Notes under the pieces: model-generated
What the model was told of the DNA's origin: nothing
Seen by the model: the letters and a program-made list of their open reading frames with translations, nothing else
Database searches by the model: none
Shown here: positions 35,912 to 47,420 of the stretch, in pieces
How the letters are laid out: each line of letters opens with the position of its first letter
Numbering within the stretch: position 1 is the stretch's first letter
Translations under genes and position numbers: made by a program
Assembly: GCF_000155975.1 (NCBI RefSeq)
Contig: NZ_GG730299.1
Coordinates: 2,643,740-2,707,739, forward strand
Length of the DNA: 64,000 nucleotides
Direction of reading: 5' to 3'
Source: Citrobacter youngae ATCC 29220
GTDB lineage: Bacteria; Pseudomonadota; Gammaproteobacteria; Enterobacterales; Enterobacteriaceae

Positions 35912-36379
35912 ATGCTTAAACAGGTAGAAATTTTCACCGATGGTTCTTGCCTGGGAAATCCAGGGCCTGGTGGCTACGGGGCGATTTTACGCTATCGCGG
36001 ACGCGAAAAAACCTTTAGTGAAGGCTACAACCTCACAACCAATAATCGCATGGAGCTGATGGCGGCCATCGTTGCGCTGGAAGCCCTGAAAGAACAGTGT
36101 GAAGTGATACTCAGTACGGACAGCCAGTATGTGCGTCAGGGCATCACGCAGTGGATCCACAACTGGAAGAAGCGCGGCTGGAAAACGGCTGATAAAAAAC
36201 CGGTGAAGAACGTCGATCTGTGGAAACGTCTGGATGCCGCGCTAGGGCCGCATCAAATCAAATGGGAATGGGTTAAAGGCCACGCGGGCCATCCGGAAAA
36301 CGAGCGCTGCGATGAGCTTGCGCGCGCCGCGGCAATGAGCCCCACTCAGGATGATATTGGGTATCAGGCCGAGTCTTAA
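35912..36379 (+). CDS. rnhA: Ribonuclease HI
   Basis: The 155-residue enzyme hydrolyses the RNA strand of RNA-DNA hybrids. The catalytic carboxylates sit in [11 protein letters not shown] (Asp10), MELMAAI (Glu48) and STDSQYV (Asp70), with DELARAA at Asp134. It overlaps the convergent yafS end by 4 nt. Confidence 0.98.
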   Translation: MLKQVEIFTDGSCLGNPGPGGYGAILRYRGREKTFSEGYNLTTNNRMELMAAIVALEALKEQCEVILSTDSQYVRQGITQWIHNWKKRGWKTADKKPVKNVDLWKRLDAALGPHQIKWEWVKGHAGHPENERCDELARAAAMSPTQDDIGYQAES

Positions 36380-37098
36380 GCGTCCGGTTTGCGGTATTGT
36401 CGGGTCGCGCCAACGGCCTGGCGGATAGGCGTTTTGCTTTTATTTTGTTTCATTGGGTTGAGCGTAAGCGGAATGGTTCGCTTACGCGCAACCACCAGCT
36501 GCAAACATCCCAGAGCTGGAATATGGGCGCTCAACATTTTCCCGCCCTTCCTGTTCCAGGGCAGGACATGAAAACGGCTATAGTGCAGCACTTCAAAATT
36601 TAGCAAAGAGAGCCAGTCCAGTTGACGCATGAGGGTAAACATCCGGCTGTTGTAAGGCGATGTCTTACGCAATACCGGCACCAGTTTACGCAGTCCCATC
36701 AGGCTTACCGGATTAAACCCGCTCAGAATCAACCAGCCGTCATCAATGAGTACGCGATCGGCTTCACGCAGTAACCGATGCGGATCGGCGCACCACGGTA
36801 GCGTATGAGCCAATAAACAGACATCTACGGACTTATCGGCAAAGGGGAGATGTAAAGGATCGGCCGTTACCTGCATGGGAGAACCCTGCAAAGAAACATT
36901 TACCTGATGAGAAACCGCGCACGCTTCAGAATCGATTTCTGCGCTTAAATTACCAATCTTAAGCAGATGAAAACCGTACATTTTTGCGAACCACGGGTTA
37001 AGCTGATGCTCCAGCGCCTCACGATAGTATTCGCCCCAGGGTAAATCATCCCAGCTAACGGGCGCTACGACAGTTTGAGGGATCCTTGCCGGTTTCAT
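36376..37098 (-). CDS. yafS: Putative methyltransferase YafS
   Basis: The 240-residue protein resembles a class I SAM-dependent methyltransferase; the segments [19 protein letters not shown] and [20 protein letters not shown] fit motifs II-III. The N-terminal glycine-rich motif is weak ([12 protein letters not shown]). The ATG at 37098 has a GGAAGG site 5 nt upstream and gives the known N-terminus. The substrate is unknown. Confidence 0.88.
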   Translation of the reverse strand: MKPARIPQTVVAPVSWDDLPWGEYYREALEHQLNPWFAKMYGFHLLKIGNLSAEIDSEACAVSHQVNVSLQGSPMQVTADPLHLPFADKSVDVCLLAHTLPWCADPHRLLREADRVLIDDGWLILSGFNPVSLMGLRKLVPVLRKTSPYNSRMFTLMRQLDWLSLLNFEVLHYSRFHVLPWNRKGGKMLSAHIPALGCLQLVVARKRTIPLTLNPMKQNKSKTPIRQAVGATRQYRKPDA

Positions 37099-37131
37099 CA
37101 CAACCTTCCGTTTCGCATTGAGAGGTAATAT

Positions 37132-37887
37132 ATGAATCTTAACAGTATTCCTGCATTTCAGGACAATTACATCTGGGTCCTGTCAAATAATGACCAACAT
37201 TGTCTGATTGTGGACCCGGGTGAAGCGGCTCCCGTTCTGAAAGCCATTGCAGAACATAACTGGATCCCCGAAGCCATACTGCTGACCCACCATCATCAGG
37301 ATCACGTGGGTGGCGTGAAAGAACTTCTGCAACATTTCCCACAAATAGTGGTATACGGACCGGCTGAAACGCAAGATAAAGGAACGACGCGCATAGTCGA
37401 AGATGGCGATATTGCACTCGTATTGGGGCATGAATTTAAGGTAATTGCTACTCCGGGTCACACTTTAGGACATATCTGTTACTTTAATCACCCTTACCTG
37501 TTTTGTGGCGACACGCTCTTTTCCGGAGGCTGCGGCCGGCTTTTTGAAGGTACGGCAACGCAGATGTATCAATCACTTAAACGGATCAGCGCCCTTCCCG
37601 ATGACACATTAATTTGTTGCGCACATGAGTACACATTAGCAAATATGAAGTTTGCCTTAAGCATTCTCCCGCACGATTCGTTCATAAATGAATATTATCG
37701 TAAAGTTAATGAGTTACGCGTAAAAAAACAAATGACACTACCCGTAATTCTGAAAAATGAGCGACGAAATAATATTTTTTTGAGAACTGAAGATGTTGAT
37801 TTAATTAATGAAATAAACAAAGAAACAATATTGCAACAACCTGAAGAGCGTTTTGCCTGGTTAAGGTCAAAGAAAGATACGTTCTGA
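37132..37887 (+). CDS. gloB: Hydroxyacylglutathione hydrolase (glyoxalase II) GloB
   Basis: The 251-residue metallo-beta-lactamase-fold enzyme hydrolyses S-lactoylglutathione to lactate and glutathione in methylglyoxal detoxification. The metal site [11 protein letters not shown], followed by GHTLGHICY and [17 protein letters not shown], is intact. It is divergent from yafS. Confidence 0.97.
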   Translation: MNLNSIPAFQDNYIWVLSNNDQHCLIVDPGEAAPVLKAIAEHNWIPEAILLTHHHQDHVGGVKELLQHFPQIVVYGPAETQDKGTTRIVEDGDIALVLGHEFKVIATPGHTLGHICYFNHPYLFCGDTLFSGGCGRLFEGTATQMYQSLKRISALPDDTLICCAHEYTLANMKFALSILPHDSFINEYYRKVNELRVKKQMTLPVILKNERRNNIFLRTEDVDLINEINKETILQQPEERFAWLRSKKDTF

Positions 37888-37958
37888 CAATTCCGGGTTG
37901 CCTTTTGAAAACTTCGCCGTTATGATCGGTCGTCTTTTAAGCAACTATTGACACACAC

Positions 37959-39317
37959 ATGAAGGCAAAAGCGATATTACTCGCCTCTGTCCTGCTTGTT
38001 GGGTGCCAGAATACTGGTAACGTCCAACAACACGCACAGAGCCTTTCTGCGGCTGGTCAAGGGGAAGCAGGAAAGTTTACAAGTCAGGCGCGATGGATGG
38101 ACGACGGAACATCTATCGCTGCCGATCAAGATTTGTGGGCTTTCATTGGTGACGAGCTAAAGATGGGAATTCCGGAAAACAGCCGGATTCGCGAACAGAA
38201 ACAGAAGTATTTACGCAATAAGAGCTATCTCCACGATGTAACTTTACGGGCAGAGCCGTATATGTACTGGATAGCCGGGCAGGTTAAGAAACGTAACATG
38301 CCAATGGAACTGGTACTACTACCCATAGTGGAGAGCGCTTTTGATCCTCACGCAACGTCTGGCGCCAATGCCGCAGGTATTTGGCAGATCATTCCGAGCA
38401 CGGGGCGCAATTATGGTTTAAAACAGACGCGCAACTATGATGCACGTCGCGACGTTGTGGCTTCCACCACCGCCGCGCTGGACATGATGCAGCGTCTGAA
38501 CAAAATGTTTGATGGCGACTGGCTGCTGACCATTGCTGCTTATAATAGCGGTGAAGGTCGCGTGATGAAGGCGATCAAAACGAACAAAGCGCGTGGTAAA
38601 CCCACGGACTTCTGGTCGTTACCATTGCCTCAGGAAACGAAGCTGTATGTGCCTAAAATGCTGGCATTGAGCGATATACTCAAAAACAGCAAGCGTTATG
38701 GCGTGCGTCTGCCTACCACAGACGAAAGCCGCGCACTGGCACGAGTTCGCCTGAATAGTCCGGTTGAGATGGCTCAGGTTGCCGATATGGCGGGTATTTC
38801 CGTCAGCAAGCTGAAGACCTTCAATGCAGGCGTGAAAGGCTCCACGTTGGGCGCCAGCGGTCCGCAGTACGTGATGGTGCCAAAGAAGCATGCAGAGAAG
38901 CTGCGTGAGTCTCTGGCTTCAGGCGAAATTGCAGCGGTGCAGTCAACGCTGATCGCGGATAACACGCCGCTGAACAGCCGTAGCTACAAGGTTCGCTCTG
39001 GCGATACGCTTTCTGGCGTTGCTTCACGTCTTGGCGTGAGCACCAATGACCTTAAACAGTGGAACAATCTGCGTGGTTCTTCCCTGAAGGTAGGCCAAAG
39101 CCTGACGATAGGCGCTGGAACCAGCGCGCAGCGACTGGCTAACAACAGCGATAGCATCACCTATCGTGTGCGTAAGGGCGACTCATTGTCGAGCATTGCC
39201 AAACGTCACGGAGTTAACATCAAGGATGTTATGCGCTGGAACAGCGATACGGACAATCTGCAGCCTGGCGATCAGCTAACGTTGTTTGTGAAAAACAACG
39301 GCATGCCGGACTCCTGA
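37959..39317 (+). CDS. mltD: Membrane-bound lytic murein transglycosylase D
   Basis: This is a 452-residue lipoprotein with lipobox LVGC (Cys16). The catalytic Slt domain has the Glu in PIVESAFDPHATSGANAAG and IAAYNSGEGRV downstream, and two C-terminal LysM repeats follow (starting YKVRSGDTLSGVASRLGVS near residue 344 and YRVRKGDSLSSIAKRHGVN near residue 404). It cuts glycan strands to make 1,6-anhydromuramyl ends. Confidence 0.97.
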   Translation: MKAKAILLASVLLVGCQNTGNVQQHAQSLSAAGQGEAGKFTSQARWMDDGTSIAADQDLWAFIGDELKMGIPENSRIREQKQKYLRNKSYLHDVTLRAEPYMYWIAGQVKKRNMPMELVLLPIVESAFDPHATSGANAAGIWQIIPSTGRNYGLKQTRNYDARRDVVASTTAALDMMQRLNKMFDGDWLLTIAAYNSGEGRVMKAIKTNKARGKPTDFWSLPLPQETKLYVPKMLALSDILKNSKRYGVRLPTTDESRALARVRLNSPVEMAQVADMAGISVSKLKTFNAGVKGSTLGASGPQYVMVPKKHAEKLRESLASGEIAAVQSTLIADNTPLNSRSYKVRSGDTLSGVASRLGVSTNDLKQWNNLRGSSLKVGQSLTIGAGTSAQRLANNSDSITYRVRKGDSLSSIAKRHGVNIKDVMRWNSDTDNLQPGDQLTLFVKNNGMPDS

Positions 39318-39333
39318 CCGGATTGTAAAAATG

Positions 39334-39368
39334 AAGGCACTGGTTTCCCCCCAGTGCCTTTTTTATTT
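39334..39368 (+). terminator. Rho-independent terminator between mltD and yafE
   Basis: AAGGCACTGG and CCAGTGCCTT form a perfect 10 bp stem around a 7 nt loop, followed by TTTTATTT. It lies between convergent genes and may act in both directions. Confidence 0.9.
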
Positions 39369-40137
39369 ACCCTGCTTTATGCGCCTCTACCATTATCGTA
39401 TCGCTGGTAAACGATCCCTCTTCCTGTAACGCAAAATAGGCCTTCACATCAGCAGATGCGCTTTGTTGGTATAAACGAATCGCGTCGACCAATGCCGCAG
39501 GCGTGCGCATCCTCGCCACCCACGAACTGAATTCCAGCGGCAGGCGGTCAGTTAACAAGGTGTCAGCAATCAGGTTGGCGTCATTGATTAAAGACAGCCA
39601 CTCCCCGCTGGAATAGTTACGCACATGCGAGGTATCACGCAACGCTTCCACGGTTTGTAACCAGATATCGCGAACGGGATGCCCTGGCGACATCACATCC
39701 ATCACGATCAGTACACCACCAGGCTTCAGGATACGATTAACTTCCCGCAGCGCGCGGCCGACATCATGCCAGTGATGCGCGGAATAGCGGCTAATTACCA
39801 CATCAAACGCGTTATCTTCAAACGGCAGACTTTCGGCATAGCCCTGCCGCGTGGTGATATTATCCAGCTCCTTCTCTTTTGCCGCCTTAGCCACGACCTC
39901 AAGCATCTGCGACGATAAATCATAAGCCACGACCTGGTTTACGTGTTGCGCGGCCACAAAGCTGGCGTGTCCGGCGCCGCATCCCATATCCAATACGCGG
40001 GCCTGCGGAAATGCCGATAACCTTTCCCCAAGACGTTGCAAGTCACGACCAGAGGCGTGCACCGCACTGGTTAAATAGGCATTAGCCTGAGAGCCAAACT
40101 GTTTTTCGACGTTGTCATGATGAGAGCGTGTTGTCAT
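39367..40137 (-). CDS. yafE: Putative SAM-dependent methyltransferase YafE
   Basis: The 256-residue class I methyltransferase of UbiE/MenG-like type has SAM motif I VLDMGCGAGHASFVAA near residue 45, followed by VVAYDLSSQML and NAFDVVISRYSAHHW. The substrate is unknown. The frame and N-terminus fit the family. Confidence 0.92.
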   Translation of the reverse strand: MTTRSHHDNVEKQFGSQANAYLTSAVHASGRDLQRLGERLSAFPQARVLDMGCGAGHASFVAAQHVNQVVAYDLSSQMLEVVAKAAKEKELDNITTRQGYAESLPFEDNAFDVVISRYSAHHWHDVGRALREVNRILKPGGVLIVMDVMSPGHPVRDIWLQTVEALRDTSHVRNYSSGEWLSLINDANLIADTLLTDRLPLEFSSWVARMRTPAALVDAIRLYQQSASADVKAYFALQEEGSFTSDTIMVEAHKAG

Positions 40138-40215
40138 TGTGTTGTCCTTCGGTTGTTGTGAAATTGGAAGGGCAGCACCATCAGAGGTCTGCCCGACGGC
40201 AGACCTGACACACCG

Positions 40216-41025
<810 letters not shown>

Positions 41026-41147
41026 TCAAACCTCTGTAACGTCAACCAGTCCGCAACCGGACTGGTTCTTCTGTTATAGGGATTTTAGCACTCACTTTCA
41101 ACGAACAATTGCAGTTTGTTTTGTAAGTGGGCGCTTACATCAATGTT

Positions 41148-42323
41148 TTACCCCAGTGCAACGCGCGTGGGCTTATCAAGACGTCCGCTAACCCCCATCA
41201 GCAGGAAAGCAGCCAGGACAATGAGTGCGCCAATCCACGGCGTTTGCGCCAAACCATAATGCTCGACCGTTTGTCCGCCAATCACGGAACCCAGCGCAAT
41301 ACCAATGTTAAACGCCGCAATGTTCAGACCTGACGCCACATCAACGGCATTAGGCGTAAATTGTTCCGCTTTCTGTACCACGTAGACCTGCAACCCCGGA
41401 ACGTTACCGAAGGCAAAGATCCCCATCACCAGAATGGTAGCCAGCGCGGCATACTGCGTTGAGGCCGTCACCTGGAAGAGCATCAGCAGTACAAACAGCG
41501 CGGCGAAAATGAATTTCAACGCAGGCACGGCGCCATGCTTATCAGCCAGCTTACCGCCCCAGATATTGCCGATAGCCACTGATACGCCATAACCCAGTAA
41601 GATCCAGCTTACCGCTGCCGGGGAGAAACCCGCCAGATCCTGCATCATTGGCGCAAGGAAGGTGAATGCCGTGAACACACCGCCGTAGCCCAGCGCCGTA
41701 ACGGCATAAATCAGCAACAAACGAGGATGAGTCAGTACTTTCAACTGGTCACGAATGCTGGCGGCCGCCCGACCGGGAATATTGGCAGGGATCAGCAGTT
41801 GACTACTAATCAGCGCAATCACACCTAACAGTGATACCGCAAGAAAAGTCTCACGCCAGCCAAAATGCTGACCGATAAATGTGCCCAGCGGCACGCCCGT
41901 TACCAGCGCTACCGTTAAACCACCAAACATAATGGCGATCGCGGAAGCCGCTTTCTCTTTTGGCACCAGACTTGTCGCGATGGTAGAGCCAATCGAGAAG
42001 AACACGCCGTGCGCCAGGCCCGTCAGCAGACGGGCGGCGATTAATGTCATATAGCCCGGAGCCTGCCACGCCAGCAAATTACCCGCCGTAAACAGAACCA
42101 TCAGCGCAACCAGTAACTGTTTACGCGGCAGGCGTCCGGTCAGAGCGGTCAGCACCGGCGCGCCAATTGCCACGCCCAGCGCATAAATTGAAACCAGCAG
42201 CCCGGCGGAAGGTAACGAGATCGCCAGTTGTTCAGCAATGGTCGGCACCAGGCCGACAATCACAAACTCGGTCGTGCCAATAGCGAAGGCACTTATTGTC
42301 AGTGCAAATAAAGCGAGAGGCAT
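41148..42323 (-). CDS. Major facilitator superfamily efflux transporter (AraJ/YdhP-like)
   Basis: This is a twelve-helix MFS protein of about 391 residues with motif A-like GRLPRKQLL between helices 2 and 3 and GGKLADKHGAVPAL midway. The DHA1 drug-efflux subfamily is likeliest (opening MPLALFALTISAFAIGTTEF). I choose the ATG at 42323, with a GGAG site 6 nt upstream, over 42395. It is divergent from the LysR-type gene yafC, which may regulate it. K-12 does not have a transporter at this place as far as I recall. Confidence 0.88.
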   Translation of the reverse strand: MPLALFALTISAFAIGTTEFVIVGLVPTIAEQLAISLPSAGLLVSIYALGVAIGAPVLTALTGRLPRKQLLVALMVLFTAGNLLAWQAPGYMTLIAARLLTGLAHGVFFSIGSTIATSLVPKEKAASAIAIMFGGLTVALVTGVPLGTFIGQHFGWRETFLAVSLLGVIALISSQLLIPANIPGRAAASIRDQLKVLTHPRLLLIYAVTALGYGGVFTAFTFLAPMMQDLAGFSPAAVSWILLGYGVSVAIGNIWGGKLADKHGAVPALKFIFAALFVLLMLFQVTASTQYAALATILVMGIFAFGNVPGLQVYVVQKAEQFTPNAVDVASGLNIAAFNIGIALGSVIGGQTVEHYGLAQTPWIGALIVLAAFLLMGVSGRLDKPTRVALG

Positions 42324-42427
42324 AAATAACTCCATAACATCAGTAATCAGATGACATGCAGTATGCCTGGATGTTTTAATGACAAAAATATTCAAAATAT
42401 CAATTTAATTTTGCTTCAGGTGCAAAA

Positions 42428-43342
42428 ATGAAAGCAACATCCGAAGAACTTGCAATTTTTGTCGCTGTCGTGGAAAGCGGCAGCTTCAGCCGGGCGGCAG
42501 AGCAGCTTGGACAAGCCAATTCTGCTGTCAGCCGGGCAGTAAAAAAGCTGGAGATGAAGTTGGGCGTCAGCCTGCTTAATCGAACGACCCGACAGCTAAG
42601 CCTGACCGAAGAAGGAGAACGATACTTCAGACGTGTGCAGCAGATCCTGCAAGAGATGGCCGCAGCGGAAACGGAGATCATGGAGTCGCGTAATACCCCG
42701 CGCGGCTTACTGCGTATCGATGCGGCAACGCCGGTAATGCTGCACTTCCTGATGCCGCTAATCAAACCGTTCCGTGAGCGCTATCCTGAGATGACATTGT
42801 CTCTTGTCTCTTCAGAAACATTCATCAATCTTATTGAACGAAAAGTGGATGTTGCGATACGAGCAGGCACGCTGACTGACTCAAGCCTGCGCGCGCGTCC
42901 GTTATTTACCAGTTATCGTAAGATTATCGCCTCACCGGATTATATTGCCCGTTTTGGCAAGCCAGAGACCGTTGAACAGTTGAAGCAGCATCTGTGCCTG
43001 GGGTTTTCAGAACCTGTTTCGCTCAATACCTGGCCAATTGCCTGTAGGGATGGGCAGCTCCATGAGGTCGAATGTGGGATTTCTTCCAACAGCGGGGAAA
43101 CGTTAAAACAACTTTGCCTGAGCGGTAACGGCATTGCATGTCTTTCAGATTATATGATTGACAAAGAGATCGCGCGGGGAGAACTGGTGGAGCTGCTGGC
43201 CGATAAACGTCTGCCGGTAGAAATGCCTTTCAGCGCCGTTTACTACAGCGATCGCGCCGTCAGCACACGCATTCGGGCATTTATCGACTTTTTAAGCGAA
43301 TATATAAGAACAGCTCCCGAAGGAGCTGTGAAAGAGGGTTAA
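42428..43342 (+). CDS. yafC: LysR-type transcriptional regulator YafC
   Basis: The 304-residue LysR protein has an N-terminal winged helix (residues 3-60, [20 protein letters not shown]) and a substrate-binding domain (about 90-295). It is very close to K-12 YafC as I recall it. The 104 bp gap to the divergent transporter gene suggests control of that gene, though the inducer is unknown. Confidence 0.95.
   Translation: MKATSEELAIFVAVVESGSFSRAAEQLGQANSAVSRAVKKLEMKLGVSLLNRTTRQLSLTEEGERYFRRVQQILQEMAAAETEIMESRNTPRGLLRIDAATPVMLHFLMPLIKPFRERYPEMTLSLVSSETFINLIERKVDVAIRAGTLTDSSLRARPLFTSYRKIIASPDYIARFGKPETVEQLKQHLCLGFSEPVSLNTWPIACRDGQLHEVECGISSNSGETLKQLCLSGNGIACLSDYMIDKEIARGELVELLADKRLPVEMPFSAVYYSDRAVSTRIRAFIDFLSEYIRTAPEGAVKEG
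43310..43329 (-). terminator. Probable dkgB terminator with UUCG tetraloop, inside the yafC 3' end
   Basis: On the minus strand the sequence is ACAGCTCC-TTCG-GGAGCTGT followed by TCTTATAT. The 8 bp stem closes on a very stable UUCG loop, and a moderately U-rich tail follows. It is placed 35 bp after the dkgB stop and codes for the last yafC residues on the other strand. Confidence 0.6.
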
Positions 43343-43363
43343 AGGGTACAAAGGATCGGGTAA

Positions 43364-44167
43364 TTAATCCCAGGCAGGAGCCAGTCCTTCCGGGCTAACC
43401 AGACGATCGTTGCAGTCCAGTGCCGCGATCGCCTTTTTATCTTCGGCATCCAGATGCAGGTCCTGCGCCAGCAGGTTGCTTGCCAGGTTTTCACGCCTGG
43501 TGGATGAAGGGATCACGGAGTAACCTTCACCCATTGCCCATGCCAGAATAACCTGCGCCGGGGTCGCGTTATGTTTAGCCGCAATCCGCGCAATCACTTC
43601 ATCTTTCAGCGCCTTACCGTAAGCCAGCGTCATGTAAGAGGTGATGTGGATACCGTGCGCTTTCGCCCAGTCAACCACCTTACGGCTCTGCAGATACGGA
43701 GATAGCTCAATCTGGTTGGTTGCGATATTGTCTGCGCCCACCGCGGCAATAGCCTTTTCCATCAACGGAATGGTGAAGTTTGAGATACCAATTTCGCGAG
43801 TCAGTCCCTGCTCTTTGGCTTCGAGCAGCGCCTGCATAAATTCTTCAACGGATACCGCATCGCCCGGAGATGGCCAGTGGATCAGCGTCAGATCGACATA
43901 ATCTGTACGCAGTTTCTTCAGACTTTCTTTCAGGCTTGGGATCAGTTTGTCTTTGCTGAGATTTTCAATCCAAATCTTGGTGGTGATATACAGCTCGTTA
44001 CGCGGTACGCCGCTTTCGACAATAGCCTGACCAACAGCCGCTTCATTATCATAGATTTGCGCAGTGTCGACAGCACGATAGCCCAGTTCAAGCGCCGTTT
44101 TAACAGAAGCGATAACAACGTCGTCTTTCAGGCGAAAAGTACCTAAACCGAATGCAGGGATAGTCAT
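43364..44167 (-). CDS. dkgB: 2,5-diketo-D-gluconate reductase B
   Basis: The 267-residue aldo-keto reductase uses NADPH to reduce 2,5-diketogluconate and methylglyoxal. The tetrad is visible: [10 protein letters not shown] (Asp, Tyr), TTKIWI (Lys), LIHWPSP (His). The NADPH site is [15 protein letters not shown]. The ATG at 44167 (MTIPAFGLG) is preferred to 44188. In K-12 an rRNA operon and aspU lie upstream of dkgB; here the T6SS cluster does. Confidence 0.96.
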   Translation of the reverse strand: MTIPAFGLGTFRLKDDVVIASVKTALELGYRAVDTAQIYDNEAAVGQAIVESGVPRNELYITTKIWIENLSKDKLIPSLKESLKKLRTDYVDLTLIHWPSPGDAVSVEEFMQALLEAKEQGLTREIGISNFTIPLMEKAIAAVGADNIATNQIELSPYLQSRKVVDWAKAHGIHITSYMTLAYGKALKDEVIARIAAKHNATPAQVILAWAMGEGYSVIPSSTRRENLASNLLAQDLHLDAEDKKAIAALDCNDRLVSPEGLAPAWD

Positions 44168-44323
44168 AGAATTCCTCTTTTTAATCACTATGTTCGTTAA
44201 CTGAGGGGATTATGACCTTCAGCTCTTTGCAGAAAAAGAGCGGAAAATGCAGAGGATTTTTGCGAATAAAGCAATAATTAAATTGCAGACAAAGAAAAAG
44301 CCCTGAGCTACGGCTTTATCATG

Positions 44324-47251
44324 TCAAGCATGTAAAGTACGTATTAATGCACCGGAGCATGTAGCTGATTTCACGCAAAACAGATGCGCTTGCAACATGT
44401 CAGCCCGTTCACCCATCCCCGCCGGAACGCGCTCGCCCTTCTCCACCAGGTTGCCGTACCGGTCGTAACGGTACACGTACCGCCCGTCCTCCGCCACCCG
44501 GTTGTCGGCAAAAAGCCCCGGCAGTCCGTTCGCGTCCCGTCGCGCCGCGCCCGCTTCCACCCGGTTTCCCGCCCCGTCCGTCTCATACGGGATGTCCACG
44601 CTTATCTCCCGGGTCGTCAGGCCCGCTGCCGACAGCCTGCCCGCCCCGTCATAACCGTAACGCCAGCTTTCCCCCGCGCCGTCGATACCCGTCAGGAACC
44701 CCGAGTCGTCATGCCGGTATTCCCGGTTCAGCGCCGTCTCCGGCAGGTGCCGGTACGCCACCTGACCGCCCGCCGTGTAGCCCGTCTCCATTCGCCACGC
44801 ACCGAACAACCGCTCCGTCTCACGGTGCAGCCTGTCACGCGTGTACTCCACCAGCGGCTGGTTTCCCAGCTTCAGCCCTGCCAGGTGCCCGCTGCCGTAC
44901 GTCAGCCACTCCGCCACCGGCAGGCCGTCATACACCTCCCGTACCGCCTGCCCCTGGTCGTTATAACCGTGCCGCACGCTGTGCGCCCACTGCAGTTCTT
45001 CCGTCTCCGGGTTATGGACCGTCTGCCGCTCGCCGGTGAGACGGCCCTTATTATCGTAGCCGTAATGCACCGTCACCCGCTGGCCTTCACTGACGTGGCT
45101 CAGCACTGTCAGCCACCCGTGTTCGTCATACTGCCACCGTTCCGCTTCCTGACCGTTGACGGTGCGCTGCGTTAACCGGTCTGATGCGTCGTAACGCCAG
45201 TGCGTGACAAGGTCTTCGTCCTCACTGCGCGCCAGCCGCCCGCTCCGGTCATACTCATACCGCTGCGTCCTGCCATCAAAGCCCCGCTGCTCCGTCACCC
45301 GGTTCAGCGCATCATAGACAAAGCACATCTCCGCGCCGTTCTCGTTCTCCAGCCGCACCACACGCCCCGCCGCATCATATTCCGCCACGCGCCGCTGCCC
45401 GTCCGGACGGATAACCGCCGTCAGGTCGCCTGCATCATTATATTCGTACCCCGTCTCCCGACCCAGGCTGTCCTTCACTGACAACAGCCTGCCCCGGCTG
45501 TCGTAACGCCGGTAAACGCTGAGGCCTTCCTCATAATGCACTGCCGTCTGTTGCCCGTAGCGGTTATAGTCGTACCGCGTTTCATAACCCGAACAGTCCG
45601 TCCGCGACACCACCTCCCCGTTACGGCCGCGCCTTATCCGGCGGCTACCGGTGCTGTCCTTCACCACCGACGGCTGACTGTCATGTGCGCTGCCATACGC
45701 ATACTCTGTTGCTTTCCCTTCACGCGACACCGTTTTCACCAGACGGCCCTGCCGGTCATATTCCCGCGTGCTGCGCCGTCCGTCCGGATAGACGGTGGTT
45801 ATCAGCTGCTGTCGGTCGTTATAACTGTATTTCGTCTTCCTCCCGTCCGGCCCGGTCACCGCCGTCAGCTTCCCTGTCGCCACGTCCGGGCTGTATACCG
45901 TCTTCCTCCCCGCCGCGTCCGTCCTCCATTCCAGCCGTCCTGAGCCGTCATACCCGCTGCGGATAACACTCCCGTCCGCCTGCTCCTTCATCACCACCCG
46001 TTTCAGACCACCCTCGCCCTCCGTGTGCAGCACCTCACGCCGCCCCAGACTGTCCGTTACCGTTATTTTGTTCTTCTCATACGTGAACGCATAACCCAGC
46101 CCTTCCGGGTTGACCTGCTCCGTCACCCGTCCCGCGTCATCGTATCGGTAGCGGCTCGCCGGTCTTCCCGCGTAACGGTGCGCCGTCATCCTCCCCGGAT
46201 GTCCGGCGTCATATTCAAAGCGCCTCACCTCCGCGCCGCTGCGGTCATACACCGCCTCCAGCTCACCGCGCGCCGTGTACCCGTAACGCACCAGCGGCTG
46301 TGACGGCAGGTCATCCGGATATGCCGGGTCTTCCACCAGCCACACCGCCGACAGCCTGACGCCGCTGTCCTCTCCGTATGCCGTTGCAGGCAGCGCCTCC
46401 GGCCAGGAGGGAGAGGACCGGGAAGAGGAAGGAAAAGAAGAGAATGACGGTGAAGAGGAAGACGCTGACGCCGCCTGCGCCGCGCGCTGTTCCTGAGTGG
46501 TCAGCATCAGCCGGTAGCGCCGCCCGGTACCGTCCGTCACCGCCGTCACCGCGCCGTCATATGCTCCGTCCCGGTGGTACACCAGACGACGGCCGTAGCC
46601 GTCCACCACCCCCGTCAGCACCCGGTACGGCGGCAGCGGCGCGGGCAACACCTCATTCGCCCCCGGGACCCGCTCAGGCCATCCCAGCACCCACCACGGT
46701 CCCTGCGGGCTGTTCGTTGCCAGGTAAATATGCGGGCACAGCCGCACCGCCTCCGGCAGCGTACCCCACACGGCCGACAGTGGATGGCTGTTGTGCTGCG
46801 ACTCCGCACCGCCCCGCGCCAGCCAGGATGACTCGCTGCGGCTGTACAGTATCTCCCCCGGTGCCAGAGGCTCAAAATGTACGCTCCGGCCCCCGTTGTC
46901 GTTCAGTATCAGCCCGTCATCACGTACCTGTAACCGCAGGTCTGACGGCAGCCTCCAGCCCGGTCCGCACAGCCCCACCGGCGCGGGTGTCCGGGTCCGG
47001 TAGCTGCTGTAAGAGCGGGAAAGCACGAACGACAGCGGGCCGGGCAGCGCGATATCGGTCTCTCCCGGCAGCACCTTCGCACCCGGCAGCGGGTTCACCG
47101 GGTTACCGTACTTTGGGCTGGCCTCCCCGGTCGGGCACACCGAGCACGCCACCCCCGTCGGCGCGCCTATCAGCACGCCTGCTGAACCCTGGACTATCGG
47201 GCCGCCCACCTGGGTCATATCTCCCTGTCGCGCCGCTGGTTTTCCGACCAT
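44324..47251 (-). pseudogene. rhs: Truncated PAAR-Rhs protein, toxin end lost
   Basis: The N-terminus (GKPAARQGDMTQVGGPIVQG) is a PAAR tip domain, followed by the Rhs start region (GNPVNPLPGAKVLPGETDIA) and many YD repeats (for example GRLVKTVSREGKATEYAYGS). From the ATG at 47251 (GGAAGGA site upstream) it has about 975 residues. It stops soon after NRVAEDGRYVYRYDRYGNLV, where intact Rhs proteins continue for over 200 residues to PxxxxDPxGL and a variable toxin. The last 20-odd residues (AHLFCVKSATCSG and on) are unlike Rhs. No immunity gene follows. A Ser-rich insert lies around residues 265-285. It is probably inactive as an effector but could still act as a PAAR tip. Confidence 0.85.
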
Positions 47252-47420
47252 TTTTATTCCTTCCTTTAATGTGTATTCAACGTACCAGCCATCCCACTGA
47301 CGGATCTGTTTCCTGGGGGGATCCCTCAGATATTCCACACAAAATTAATCACACAGTATCGGGAGAGCACGAAAACCGGCATCGGTGGTTTTTGCTGTTA
47401 CCCGGCATTCGTCATGTTAT

